Below are positions 42,188-50,914 of a stretch of DNA of 64,000 nt, piece by piece (position 1 is the first letter of the stretch; each line of letters begins with the position of its first letter). The translations under genes and the position numbers were made by a program. The notes beneath the pieces are model-generated. The model was not told where the DNA came from. It made no database searches and saw nothing but the letters and a program-made list of their open reading frames with translations. This stretch comes from Clostridium jeddahitimonense (lineage in GTDB: Bacteria > Bacillota > Clostridia > Clostridiales > Clostridiaceae). The stretch is from assembly GCA_000753455.2 (NCBI GenBank), contig LM994670.1, positions 3,583,806-3,647,805 on the forward strand, written 5' to 3'.

Positions 42188-42664
42188 ATGAAACAAGGAA
42201 GTACTCTCTTCTTAAAATTAGCTATTATCGTTATTGGTAGTCCTGTTCTAGTTTTATGTATTTTGGGATTATATTGGTTAATTTCTAATCCATCAAATCC
42301 ACAATATGCATATATACTGTATCCAATTATAATAGGTATATATGTATCAGCAATACCGTTTTATATCGCATTATATAATGCTTTTAGACTTTTAACTTAT
42401 ATTGATAAGAGCAAAGCTTTCTCACAAAGTTCTGTTAAAGCGTTAAATAATATAAAATATTGTGCAATCACAATAAGTGCATTATATACGTTGCTTATGC
42501 CTTTCGTATACATCCTTGCTGATAAGGATGATGCACCTGGTGCAATAATAATTGGAATGTTACCTATTTTTGCATCAATGGTAATTTCAGTATTCGCTGC
42601 TGTTCTTCAAAGATTATTACAAGAAGCCATAAATATAAAATCTGAAAATGATTTTACGATATGA
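42188..42664 (+). CDS. DUF2975 family membrane protein
   Basis: A 158-residue protein with four helices (about 8-30, 42-65, 92-112, 120-142). DUF2975 proteins are typically paired, as here, with a small YozG-like XRE regulator 11 bases downstream. The pair resembles bicistronic stress or competence regulators in Firmicutes, where the membrane protein may hold or antagonise the regulator; not established here. Preceded by GAGGTGATTTT. Confidence 0.8.
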   Translation: MKQGSTLFLKLAIIVIGSPVLVLCILGLYWLISNPSNPQYAYILYPIIIGIYVSAIPFYIALYNAFRLLTYIDKSKAFSQSSVKALNNIKYCAITISALYTLLMPFVYILADKDDAPGAIIIGMLPIFASMVISVFAAVLQRLLQEAINIKSENDFTI

Positions 42665-42675
42665 GGTGATAACTT

Positions 42676-42894
42676 ATGGCAATTATAATTAATATTGATG
42701 TCATGTTGGCAAAAAGAAAAATGAGTGTAACAGAACTTTCTGAAAAAGTTGGAATAACCATGGCAAACCTTTCTATACTGAAAAATGGCAAAGCAAAAGC
42801 TGTAAGATTTTCAACACTAGAAGCGTTATGCAAAGCCTTGGATTGTCAGCCTGGGGATATCTTAGAATATAGAGATGATATAGATAGTAAATAA
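42676..42894 (+). CDS. YozG-like XRE-family regulator
   Basis: A 72-residue single HTH protein (MLAKRKMSVTELSEKVGITMANLSILKNGKAKAVRFSTLEALCKAL-type pattern, ending CQPGDILEY). Translationally close to the DUF2975 gene, the usual partner. Probably autoregulatory. Followed by a terminator. Confidence 0.88.
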   Translation: MAIIINIDVMLAKRKMSVTELSEKVGITMANLSILKNGKAKAVRFSTLEALCKALDCQPGDILEYRDDIDSK

Positions 42895-42900
42895 TAAAAT

Positions 42901-42926
42901 AAAGTGCGAACTGTGATTCGCACTTT
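42901..42926 (+). terminator. Terminator of the DUF2975/XRE pair
   Basis: AAAGTGCGAA / TTCGCACTTT perfect 10-bp stem with a 6-base loop and T tail. Confidence 0.85.
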
Positions 42927-42948
42927 ATTTACATTATGAAATATATAA

Positions 42949-42976
42949 AAAATGGAGCAAATTAATTTGCTCCATT
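42949..42976 (-). terminator. Terminator of the prfC transcript
   Basis: AAATGGAGCAAAT / ATTTGCTCCATTT near-perfect palindrome with U-rich minus-strand tail, at the far end of the prfC hairpin array. Confidence 0.8.
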
Positions 42977-42995
42977 TCTATTTATGCTTTTTATC

Positions 42996-43303
42996 ATTAT
43001 CGTCGGACAATCTTTTCTCATCACCGTAGGTGACCTTTAATATCAGCGAAGCTAGTCCTTCACATGACTCAGGTACTTTTCCCCTTTCCGCAAGGAAGGT
43101 CTTTCCCTATTGTCGTAAGACAATCTTTTCCCCTCACCGTAGGTGACCTTTCACCTGTCGCAGGCACTTTTCACTTCAGCGAAGCTGAATATTCATACGT
43201 GGCTTTAGCCACATATTTCTCTTTGACGTAGTCAAAAATTTCTCTTCACGAAGTGAATATTTCTCTAAGCCGTTAGACTTACATTTTCTCCTCGCTTTAG
43301 CGA
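42996..43303 (-). repeat. Longest single-orientation mini-hairpin array, after prfC
   Basis: Fourteen units at about 22-23-base intervals (centres near 43003, 43027, 43049, 43070, 43092, 43117, 43140, 43161, 43182, 43206, 43229, 43251, 43274 and 43298). Examples are CACCGTAGGTG (twice), CAGCGAAGCTG, TTGACGTAGTCAA and TTCACGAAGTGAA. It begins at the prfC TAG stop (TAG-TCGCTAAAGCGA in mRNA) and ends before the terminator at 42949. Spacers are AGGGGAAAAG-like near the terminator and AGAGAAATAT-like near the gene. Confidence 0.92.
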
Positions 43304-44899
43304 CTAATCATCACTCTTTCCAACACCTGAAAGTATAAGTCCTTTATTGTGGTCTAGAGCCCAATTTATTCCCCAGTCATTTTGGAATATTAATATGTTT
43401 CTATCCTTAAAGTCTTTAACTCTCTTAGCATCAGAAGTTAAGTTTAATTTATCCATATCTATATCTTCATTTTCAATCCATCTAACGTATCTGAATGGAA
43501 GTCTTTCCATCTTAATATCAACGTTGTATTCGCTCTTAAGTCTGTATTCAAGAACTTCAAATTGTAGTACCCCTACAACTCCAACGATTATCTCTTCCAT
43601 ACCAACGTGGTTTTCTCTAAATACTTGGATAGCCCCTTCTTGAGCTATTTGAGTAACCCCTTTAACGAATTGCTTTCTCTTCATTGTATCTACAGGTCTA
43701 ACTCTTGCAAAGTGTTCTGGTGCAAATGTTGGAATTCCATCAAACTTAAACTTCTTTGATGGTGCACATAATGTATCTCCAATTGAGAATATACCTGGAT
43801 CGAATACCCCGATAATATCTCCTGCATATGCTTCTTCAACAATTTCTCTGTTTTCAGCCATAAATTGTTGTGGTTGAGCAAGCTTTAATTTCTTACCGCC
43901 TTGCATATGGAATACATCTTCACCTTTTGTAAATTTACCAGAACAAATTCTCATGAAAGCAATTCTATCTCTATGAGCCTTGTTCATATTTGCTTGAATC
44001 TTAAATACGAAAGCAGAGAATTTATCATCAAACGGATCAATTACCCCAATATTTGAGTTTCTAGCAAGTGGTGAAGTAGTCATTTCTAAGAAGTTCTCTA
44101 AGAATGGTTCAACACCAAAGTTTGTTAAAGCTGATCCAAAGAATACAGGAGTTAAAGCACCTTCCCTAACCTTTTCCATATCTAGATCATCTCCAGCTAT
44201 ATCAAGAAGCTCTATATCTTCCATTAGCTTATCATGAAGAGCTGAACCTAATATTTCTCTAAACTTTTCATCATCAACAGAACCTTCAATAGCTTCAACT
44301 TCTGTAGAACCGTGGTTACCACCGTTAAATGCTATGATTCTTTGATTTTGTCTATCATAAACACCTTTAAATTCTTTACCTGAACCTATTGGCCAGTTCA
44401 TTGGGTATGTCTTAATTCCAAGTTCTGATTCAATATCCTCTAATAATTGGAATGGATCTTGAGCCTCTCTATCCATCTTATTGATGAAAGTGAATATTGG
44501 CATTTCTCTTAAAGAACAAACATGAAATAACTTTCTTGTTTGATCCTCAACCCCCTTAGCAGCGTCAACTACCATTACAGCAGAGTCAGCAGCCATAAGA
44601 GTTCTATAAGTATCCTCTGAGAAGTCTTGGTGTCCTGGAGTATCAAGTATGTTTATACAATGTCCAGAATAATTAAATTGCATAACAGAAGAAGTAACAG
44701 AGATACCTCTTTGCTTTTCTATTTCCATCCAGTCAGAAACAGCATGGCTTGATGCCTTTCTAGCCTTAACAGAACCAGCTAGTCTTATAGCTCCTCCGTA
44801 TAATAGGAACTTTTCAGTTAATGTAGTTTTACCAGCATCAGGGTGAGAGATTATCGCAAAGGTTCTTCTCTTTTTTATCTCATTAATAAAATCAGCCAA
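43304..44899 (-). CDS. prfC: Peptide chain release factor 3
   Basis: A 531-residue translational GTPase that recycles RF1/RF2 from the ribosome. G1 SHPDAGKTTL (19-28), G2 region RGISVTSS, G3 DTPGHQDF, G4 NKMDRE, then beta-barrel domains (FGSALTNFGVEPF; QFMAENREIVEEAY). Full family length. A long hairpin array follows the stop codon. Single-gene unit with AGGAGGATAAAA before the ATG. Confidence 0.96.
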   Translation of the reverse strand: MADFINEIKKRRTFAIISHPDAGKTTLTEKFLLYGGAIRLAGSVKARKASSHAVSDWMEIEKQRGISVTSSVMQFNYSGHCINILDTPGHQDFSEDTYRTLMAADSAVMVVDAAKGVEDQTRKLFHVCSLREMPIFTFINKMDREAQDPFQLLEDIESELGIKTYPMNWPIGSGKEFKGVYDRQNQRIIAFNGGNHGSTEVEAIEGSVDDEKFREILGSALHDKLMEDIELLDIAGDDLDMEKVREGALTPVFFGSALTNFGVEPFLENFLEMTTSPLARNSNIGVIDPFDDKFSAFVFKIQANMNKAHRDRIAFMRICSGKFTKGEDVFHMQGGKKLKLAQPQQFMAENREIVEEAYAGDIIGVFDPGIFSIGDTLCAPSKKFKFDGIPTFAPEHFARVRPVDTMKRKQFVKGVTQIAQEGAIQVFRENHVGMEEIIVGVVGVLQFEVLEYRLKSEYNVDIKMERLPFRYVRWIENEDIDMDKLNLTSDAKRVKDFKDRNILIFQNDWGINWALDHNKGLILSGVGKSDD

Positions 44900-45435
44900 A
44901 GTTTTATCCTCCTAAAATATATGTAAATTTCTTATAAAAATTTCTTAAGTGAGATTCTAAATTTTAATTTAGTCAATCGAACTTACACCTACGAATGTAT
45001 ATGAGTAGTGTGTTTCCTAATTAAACATTATTTATCATAACTGACAATCAAAATTTTATACTTTATAATTGTAATTTAAATCTTCTACTATAACAGAGAA
45101 GCTTTTTCATATTAAATAATTAAATATTACTATTTTAATTATGATATTTTTTATTATAACTTAATCATTATATACTGTTTTTATTAATATTACAAACCTA
45201 AAGAATTTTACAGTTATTCATAATAATCTTACTTTCTATAAATATATTTTCAAACTAAAATCAAATTCAAAATCTATAATTTTATAGAACTAACTTACCT
45301 TTATTAACCTATGTGAATACTCAATTTCTTTCATAAAGTAATTTCATCTATTAACACCACTTTTTCATAAATTGATAATTATTAAAAGTATTATATTGTA
45401 AAATAAAAGTATTATTAAATTTATGGGGGTATATA
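44900..45435. other. Intergenic, AT-rich, no gene seen
   Basis: About 535 bases between the divergent prfC and HAD genes. It must hold both promoters; I see no reading frame, hairpin or array of note. Confidence 0.5.
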
Positions 45436-46242
45436 ATGTTTAAACTAATAGCTATAGATATGGATGGTACTTTGCTTAGAAGTGACCATACAGTTTCTCA
45501 ATACACAAAGGATATTTTAAAAAAATTTTCTGATAATGGTGCTAGGATTGTAATCTCAACTGGTCGTCCTTTAAATGCAGTAATTCATTATATAAATGAT
45601 ATAGGTATTTTCTCAGATGATGACTTTGTAATTTGCAACAATGGTGCTTCTATATATTCCATAAAGGATTTTTCACCTATTTATTCAAATTATATGGACA
45701 TTAATATATGTAAAGAAATATTTGATTTAGGTAAATCATTTAATGTTGCCATAGAAGCTTTTAGTCATGATTTTTCTATTGCTTCTGAAAAACATAAGCA
45801 TTTTGATAATGGCGATAACAATGACTTACCCTTAAAAGTTCACTATGTTAATACTTCTGATGACTTAGCTAACTTTGATAATCTATTTAAAATAATGTTT
45901 GTAGCTGATGAAGATAAGATAAATGAGATTATCCCTTTAGTTCCTTCACAATATATAGATAATTATAATGCAATTCATTCATTGCCTAAAATATTTGAAT
46001 TTTTAAATAAAGATTGTGGAAAAGGTTTTGCTATAGCTAATCTTTGCAACATACTTAATATAGACATAAATCATGTAATTTCCTTTGGTGATGCCCCTAA
46101 TGACGTAGATATGATAAAAATGTGTGGTACTGGAGTAGCCATGGGAAATGCTTACGATGAAATAAAAGAAATTGCTAACTTCATTACTAAAAATAATGAT
46201 GAAGACGGTGTTGCCTATTTCCTTGAACAATACCTTTCCTAA
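45436..46242 (+). CDS. HAD-superfamily phosphatase, Cof type
   Basis: A 268-residue type IIB HAD hydrolase: motif I AIDMDGTLL (nucleophile Asp 8), motif II VISTGRP, Cof-type cap domain (about 85-185), motif III Lys in NKDCGKGFAI and motif IV GDAPNDVDM. These dephosphorylate sugar phosphates and cofactors such as FMN or PLP; substrate not predictable. Downstream is a membrane-anchored PE-rich protein. Confidence 0.9.
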   Translation: MFKLIAIDMDGTLLRSDHTVSQYTKDILKKFSDNGARIVISTGRPLNAVIHYINDIGIFSDDDFVICNNGASIYSIKDFSPIYSNYMDINICKEIFDLGKSFNVAIEAFSHDFSIASEKHKHFDNGDNNDLPLKVHYVNTSDDLANFDNLFKIMFVADEDKINEIIPLVPSQYIDNYNAIHSLPKIFEFLNKDCGKGFAIANLCNILNIDINHVISFGDAPNDVDMIKMCGTGVAMGNAYDEIKEIANFITKNNDEDGVAYFLEQYLS

Positions 46243-46331
46243 TTCTCCTATTATTTAATATACAAAGAGGATTTTACCATATTATGTAGAATTATATATT
46301 TGCATAAGTATAGTAAAGGAAGGTATGGATT

Positions 46332-46943
46332 ATGAACTTAAACTCAAAAAAATTTCAAAACATATTAATTGTAGTCTTGGTAGTAGCATTAGTTTTAACA
46401 TTTTCCATAGATGCAATACAAGCTAGTATGGATAGAAATGAGTCAGCTTCTATTAAAGAAAGACCACCTATAAAGAACACTCTCAAGGATTATGTAGTAG
46501 AAAAGGAAGAAGAACCTCTTTATGAGATCGAGGTAGATACTGAAAATGAAACTGAAGAAGTTATTGATAAAGTAATTGATGAAGTAATTGACACTCCTGA
46601 AGACTATGTAACTCCAGATAATACATATGAAGAAGATTTTGATAATAATATAGATAACGGTTCTGGTAATGGAGGTAATAATAGCGATGATCAAGATTCT
46701 GAAAAACCTACTCCACCAGTTGTACCACCATCAGAAACTCCTGAAAAACCAGAGACACCTGAAATTCCTGAAAAACCAGTAGTTCCAGAAACACCTGAAA
46801 AGCCAGAGATTCCGGAAACACCTGAAAACCCAGATGTACCAGAAACTCCAGAAGATCCAGTGATCCCAGAAGATCCAGCTCTTCCTGAGACTCCTGATGA
46901 AGCTCCTGTTTTAGGTGATCAAGTAATACCTCGTGTTGAATAA
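46332..46943 (+). CDS. Membrane-anchored protein with Pro/Glu/Thr-rich repeats
   Basis: A 203-residue protein: one N-terminal membrane helix (about 11-29), an acidic region with VIDKVIDEVID repeats, a Gly/Asn/Asp-rich stretch, and a C-terminal tract of about 65 residues built from five- or six-residue units of the type P-E-x-P-E-x-P (PETPEKPEIPETPENPDVP). It looks like a rigid extracellular spacer, but there is no LPXTG motif or second anchor, and no binding domain. I do not recognise a function. Confidence 0.7.
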   Translation: MNLNSKKFQNILIVVLVVALVLTFSIDAIQASMDRNESASIKERPPIKNTLKDYVVEKEEEPLYEIEVDTENETEEVIDKVIDEVIDTPEDYVTPDNTYEEDFDNNIDNGSGNGGNNSDDQDSEKPTPPVVPPSETPEKPETPEIPEKPVVPETPEKPEIPETPENPDVPETPEDPVIPEDPALPETPDEAPVLGDQVIPRVE

Positions 46944-46991
46944 CAGAAAATTATTAATCTATAAAATCAATAAATTTAACCATTAAGAAAC

Positions 46992-47028
46992 AAACCACAA
47001 GTATTTAAGCAATAAATACTTGTGGTTT
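46992..47028. terminator. Bidirectional terminator
   Basis: Perfect 16-bp stem (AAACCACAAGTATTTA and its complement) with a 5-base loop, between the repeat protein and the convergent manA gene. Confidence 0.88.
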
Positions 47029-47067
47029 TCTATTTCAATATTTTATAAATTTATAATTACATATAGT

Positions 47068-48006
47068 TTAGTTTGGATAACTCTTTAATACTTCTATTTT
47101 ACCTTTTACTGTGTATTTTCCTAAGTTTGCTGGAATTAAGAAGCTATCACCCTTCTTAATCTCTTCAGAGAAGTTTTCTCCCCCAATTACTCCAGCTCCT
47201 TCAACACAAGTTAAAATAAAGAATTTCTCTTTATTACTCTCATCTTTCCATTCAGTAGCTATATCAAATTTTTCAACTCCAAAGTATTCACTATCACAGA
47301 ATTCAACCTTTTTAAATCCGTTAAACTCTTGTACTTCATTATTTGAAAGGTTTATTGCTTCTAAATCAAAATCTATTACATCTAATGATTTTTCTACATG
47401 AATTTCTCTTGGTCTTCCATAGTCATAAACTCTATAAGTTATGTCTGAATTTTGTTGAATTTCTGCAATTACTAGCCCCTCGCAGATAGCATGTACTAAT
47501 CCACTATTAATTAAGAAGAAATCACCCTTTTTAACTTCTATTATATTAAGGTAGTCTTCGCTCTTTCCTTCTTCAATAGCTTTTGCAAAAGTAGCTTTAT
47601 CACAGTTCTTTGTACCAACTATTAATTTTGCACCTGGCTTTGCATCAACAACATACCAGCTTTCAGTTTTTCCTAAAGAGTTTTCGTGAGCTTTTGCATA
47701 CTCATCTCCTGGATGAACTTGAACTGAAAGCTTTTCTTTTGAGTTAATAAGCTTAACTAATAAAGGGAACTTTTCTGTACTTACCTTTGTCCCTACTAAA
47801 TCATGTCCTAAATCATCTATTATTTCTAAGAAAGTCTTACCTTTTAGCTCTCCATTAGCAACTACTCCAGTTCCATTTTCATGACAACTTACATCCCATG
47901 TTTCACCGATTTCACCTTCTGGTAAGTTATCTCTAAAGTCCTCGAAGTCTCTTCCACCCCAAATTTTTTCAAAATATATATTTTCAAATCTAATTGGATA
48001 CATCAT
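47068..48006 (-). CDS. manA: Mannose-6-phosphate isomerase, class I
   Basis: A 312-residue zinc enzyme interconverting mannose-6-P and fructose-6-P, feeding mannose use or GDP-mannose for polysaccharides. Zinc ligands lie in VQVHPGDEYAKAHE and INSGLVHAICEG, with KTESWYVV and the C-terminal YRVYDYGRPREIH. Length fits the short Firmicute class. Preceded by AGGGGAGAATT. Monocistronic. Confidence 0.93.
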   Translation of the reverse strand: MMYPIRFENIYFEKIWGGRDFEDFRDNLPEGEIGETWDVSCHENGTGVVANGELKGKTFLEIIDDLGHDLVGTKVSTEKFPLLVKLINSKEKLSVQVHPGDEYAKAHENSLGKTESWYVVDAKPGAKLIVGTKNCDKATFAKAIEEGKSEDYLNIIEVKKGDFFLINSGLVHAICEGLVIAEIQQNSDITYRVYDYGRPREIHVEKSLDVIDFDLEAINLSNNEVQEFNGFKKVEFCDSEYFGVEKFDIATEWKDESNKEKFFILTCVEGAGVIGGENFSEEIKKGDSFLIPANLGKYTVKGKIEVLKSYPN

Positions 48007-48257
48007 AATTCTCCCCTTCTTATTTCAAAATTGTTTAACCATCCATATATAAATTACTGTAGCTCAGGATAGTTGTCTACCTAATTACTATTTTATTAAT
48101 TTATATTATTTATATTTCGTAAGCTTCCTATATTTCTTATAATAATTAAATTAAGTTTCTACTATTACAAGGATTATAGGAATACTAGACATCAATATCT
48201 ATAAGTAAACTTTATTAATCTATAGTAATAACATATTAATTATTATATCTATATATA

Positions 48258-49082
48258 TTATTCTAGAATATATTTGTCTATACACTGAGCCACAGTTTCA
48301 ACTACATGAGTAGTTTTTTTCTGTAAGCCTTCTTCTGCATAAGTAAAAGTAAATGAGTTTTTAGTAACTTGAAACATTGAATCGTCATTCCATGAATCAC
48401 CTATGGTATAAACATCATCCATATGCAAATCTACAATTTCACTTACGCACTTAACTCCATGACCTTTAGAACATCCCTTTGGAACTATGTCCAAAAATAT
48501 TGTATTTCTATAACACTCTACATAATCTCCATAATTATTGTTTATATAATCAGCTACTTTTTGAATTTCTTCTACTGGGTACTTATTAAAATTAGCAGCC
48601 ATTAAAGTAAAAGTTTGATTTTTAACATCTTCTATCTCATCAAGATTTCTTACATATACTCTCTTATCCTTATGATTTAATCCATAAACTAAATTTTTAA
48701 TCATCATTCTAATTTTAATTTTTAATCTTGTAAGCTTTGAAACTATGGCATAGGATTTAAATCCTGTTTGAATAGATACCATATCAGTATACTTTTTTAT
48801 ATAAGCTAATATTTCTTTAGTAACTTTATAATCAAGGTCACTTTTATGAATTATCTCCGCCTTATCATCAAGGATTAATGCCCCATTATTTAAAATAAAG
48901 TAATCTGGTCTAATATCCATATCTTTAATAACAGTCTCTATTTCGTTATAAGCTCTTCCTGTTGAAAGAGAAAAAATCCCCCCATTAGTTTTAAACCTTT
49001 TTAATGCCTCTTTATTTTCATCAGAAACTTTCCCCTTAAATAAAAGAGTACCATCTAGGTCACTTGCCAACATCTTCCTCAT
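48258..49082 (-). CDS. HAD-superfamily phosphatase, Cof type (paralogue A)
   Basis: A 274-residue Cof-type hydrolase: motif I ASDLDGTLLF, motif II SLSTGRAYNE, motif III Lys in PKGCSKGHGVK, motif IV GDSWNDDSMF. Closely related to the next gene (49173); both share the GRxYNxxExVI region and the C-terminal CIDKYIL. Likely a tandem duplication with altered cap specificity. Confidence 0.88.
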   Translation of the reverse strand: MRKMLASDLDGTLLFKGKVSDENKEALKRFKTNGGIFSLSTGRAYNEIETVIKDMDIRPDYFILNNGALILDDKAEIIHKSDLDYKVTKEILAYIKKYTDMVSIQTGFKSYAIVSKLTRLKIKIRMMIKNLVYGLNHKDKRVYVRNLDEIEDVKNQTFTLMAANFNKYPVEEIQKVADYINNNYGDYVECYRNTIFLDIVPKGCSKGHGVKCVSEIVDLHMDDVYTIGDSWNDDSMFQVTKNSFTFTYAEEGLQKKTTHVVETVAQCIDKYILE

Positions 49083-49172
49083 ATTTTTATCCTCATCCCT
49101 TGTATTTTATTGTTTATTTTAAATATAGATTTGTTAGATATTCAGTTTAATATATTAAGGTTTTCTAACAAA

Positions 49173-49976
49173 TTATAAAATATATTTATCAATGCACTCT
49201 GCAACAGTTTCAACTATGTAATTTGTCCTAGTCTTTAACGCCTCTTCCGCATATGTAAATGTAAAAGATTTATCAGTTATTTCAAACATAGAATCATCAT
49301 TCCATGAATCACCTATAACGTAAACATCTTTAATATCAATATTTTCTTCTTTACTTATCCACTTAACTCCAGAGCCTTTTGAACATCCAACAGGTACAAT
49401 ATCTATAAATCTTGTATTTCTATATGCAATAACATAATTTCCATAATTATCATTTACATAATCACAAGCGTCTTGTACTACATTAACATCAACCCTTGGA
49501 AGGAATAACGATATTGCAGCAATCTTTTCTTTATCCTCTTCAAAAACTTGGTCTAACTTGTCTATTAATTCTAAGTTTTTAAAAGTAGAATCTATATCAG
49601 ATATAAACGCAGCTTCAGCACCTTTGCTCTTTAAATCTATTGGATAAGTTCTAAAGCCAGTCTCTACAGAAATTAAAACCTCATCATTATCCATATCATT
49701 AAAAATACTTTTTACTACATTAAAAGGAATAAATTCTCTATGAACTATTTCTTCATTTCCTGTAATTATTAGTGCCCCATTATTTAAAATTAAATAATCA
49801 GGATTAACCCTCAATTCCTCTATAACCTTTTCAACACCATTGTAAGGTCTTCCAGTTGAAATAGCAAAAACTCCTCCTGCTTCCTTAAATCTTCTAATGG
49901 CATCTTTATTCTCTTCTGAAATCTTATTATCAAATATCAAAGTTTTATCAAGATCACTCGCCAATAATATTCTCAT
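49173..49976 (-). CDS. HAD-superfamily phosphatase, Cof type (paralogue B)
   Basis: A 267-residue paralogue of the 48258 product: motif I is ASDLDKTLIF (Lys in place of Gly after the second Asp), motif II AISTGRPYNG, motif IV GDSWNDDSMFEI. The catalytic Asp pair is intact, so activity is expected. It is transcribed first; the 90-base gap to paralogue A contains no terminator I can see, so they may be cotranscribed. Confidence 0.88.
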   Translation of the reverse strand: MRILLASDLDKTLIFDNKISEENKDAIRRFKEAGGVFAISTGRPYNGVEKVIEELRVNPDYLILNNGALIITGNEEIVHREFIPFNVVKSIFNDMDNDEVLISVETGFRTYPIDLKSKGAEAAFISDIDSTFKNLELIDKLDQVFEEDKEKIAAISLFLPRVDVNVVQDACDYVNDNYGNYVIAYRNTRFIDIVPVGCSKGSGVKWISKEENIDIKDVYVIGDSWNDDSMFEITDKSFTFTYAEEALKTRTNYIVETVAECIDKYIL

Positions 49977-50143
49977 AAAATCACCTCGATTAACATTATA
50001 ACATATTTATTTTCACCAATTGTCATGAATTAAATCTTATATCTTAGCAATACTAAGTTTATAGGAAAGTTAATATTAATTTAATTAATATTAATGAATC
50101 TTATGTAAATTTTATTTAAAAATTTCAGTTAGGAGGGATTTTT

Positions 50144-50401
50144 ATGAGTTCTAAAATAACAAAAGAAAATGCTGAAATAGAAAAATCTTATGATAAAAAC
50201 CGTGATTATCTTCCAAGGGCAAGAACTTGGTACAAACCTGAAGAACATGAATTAATTAGTAAAGCTCCTGATGGAAGTGAAACACCACTACCAAATCCAT
50301 TAAAAGATCCTATAGTATGTAATAACATAGCTTGTAATGAGTTTGATTACACTGAAGGACCTTATTTAGATGATGAATTAGATTTAAATCCAAGACAATA
50401 A
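50144..50401 (+). CDS. Small acidic protein of unknown function (85 aa)
   Basis: An 85-residue soluble protein rich in Pro, Glu, Asp and Asn with two Cys in VCNNIACNEF; no membrane segment. Preceded by an excellent AGGAGGG site, so it is translated. Followed 88 bases later by a second small gene. I know no function; the low hydrophobicity suggests a largely extended protein, as in small spore proteins, but that is speculation. Confidence 0.65.
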   Translation: MSSKITKENAEIEKSYDKNRDYLPRARTWYKPEEHELISKAPDGSETPLPNPLKDPIVCNNIACNEFDYTEGPYLDDELDLNPRQ

Positions 50402-50489
50402 TTCTTAGAGTGATAAATCACAAAGAACAATTGACATATTTCCAATTATAATTGCTAATCGTCAAGCTAAAAATAAGGAGGTGCCTTTA

Positions 50490-50654
50490 TTGGCAAAATC
50501 AAATAATAAACAAAATAGAACTGATGGTACTATAACATCTGCCGGAATTAAATTTCCTACTTCTATGAGTAATGTAAATAATCCAACATCTGCTTATAGT
50601 TATACAGATGAAAAGAAAATAGAAGAACATGCTAAACAAAATAAAAGATTTTAA
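50490..50654 (+). CDS. 54-aa polar microprotein
   Basis: Starts with TTG after AAGGAGG at a good distance. Polar, Asn/Ser/Lys-rich (AKSNNKQNRTDGTITSAGIK...KQNKRF) with no hydrophobic core, similar in character to small clostridial spore or tail-like peptides. Probably in one transcript with the 85-aa gene and ends before the terminator at 50814. Confidence 0.55.
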   Translation: MAKSNNKQNRTDGTITSAGIKFPTSMSNVNNPTSAYSYTDEKKIEEHAKQNKRF

Positions 50655-50813
50655 GTCATAAGAACAGATTTGTATAATTTATTTTATGCAAATAATAGAC
50701 TTACTAAATTGATGACAGCTACCTTTGGTGAGATTATAGCTTATCTCTACTGAAGATATTTAAAAATATTTGATATAAGAAATAGACTTCTCTTGTCCAA
50801 AGCTCTCTAATTT

Positions 50814-50849
50814 AAAAGACAAGTTACATTTATTTGTATCTTGTCTTTT
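50814..50849. terminator. Bidirectional terminator
   Basis: AAAAGACAAG-T-TACA / TGTA-T-CTTGTCTTTT, 15-bp stem with one mismatch, 6-base loop and A/T tails; ends both the small-protein unit and the RiPP-like operon. Confidence 0.85.
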
Positions 50850-50914
50850 ATTATATATCACTTATATCATTTTATAAGCACATCGAATATCTAGTCATAA
50901 TTTATTATTTTACA

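Noticed and set aside
22628..43303. Regularly spaced repeats resembling CRISPR arrays
   Set aside because: Repeat units vary freely in stem sequence, the period is only about 22 bases, spacers are shared rather than unique, and no cas genes are present.
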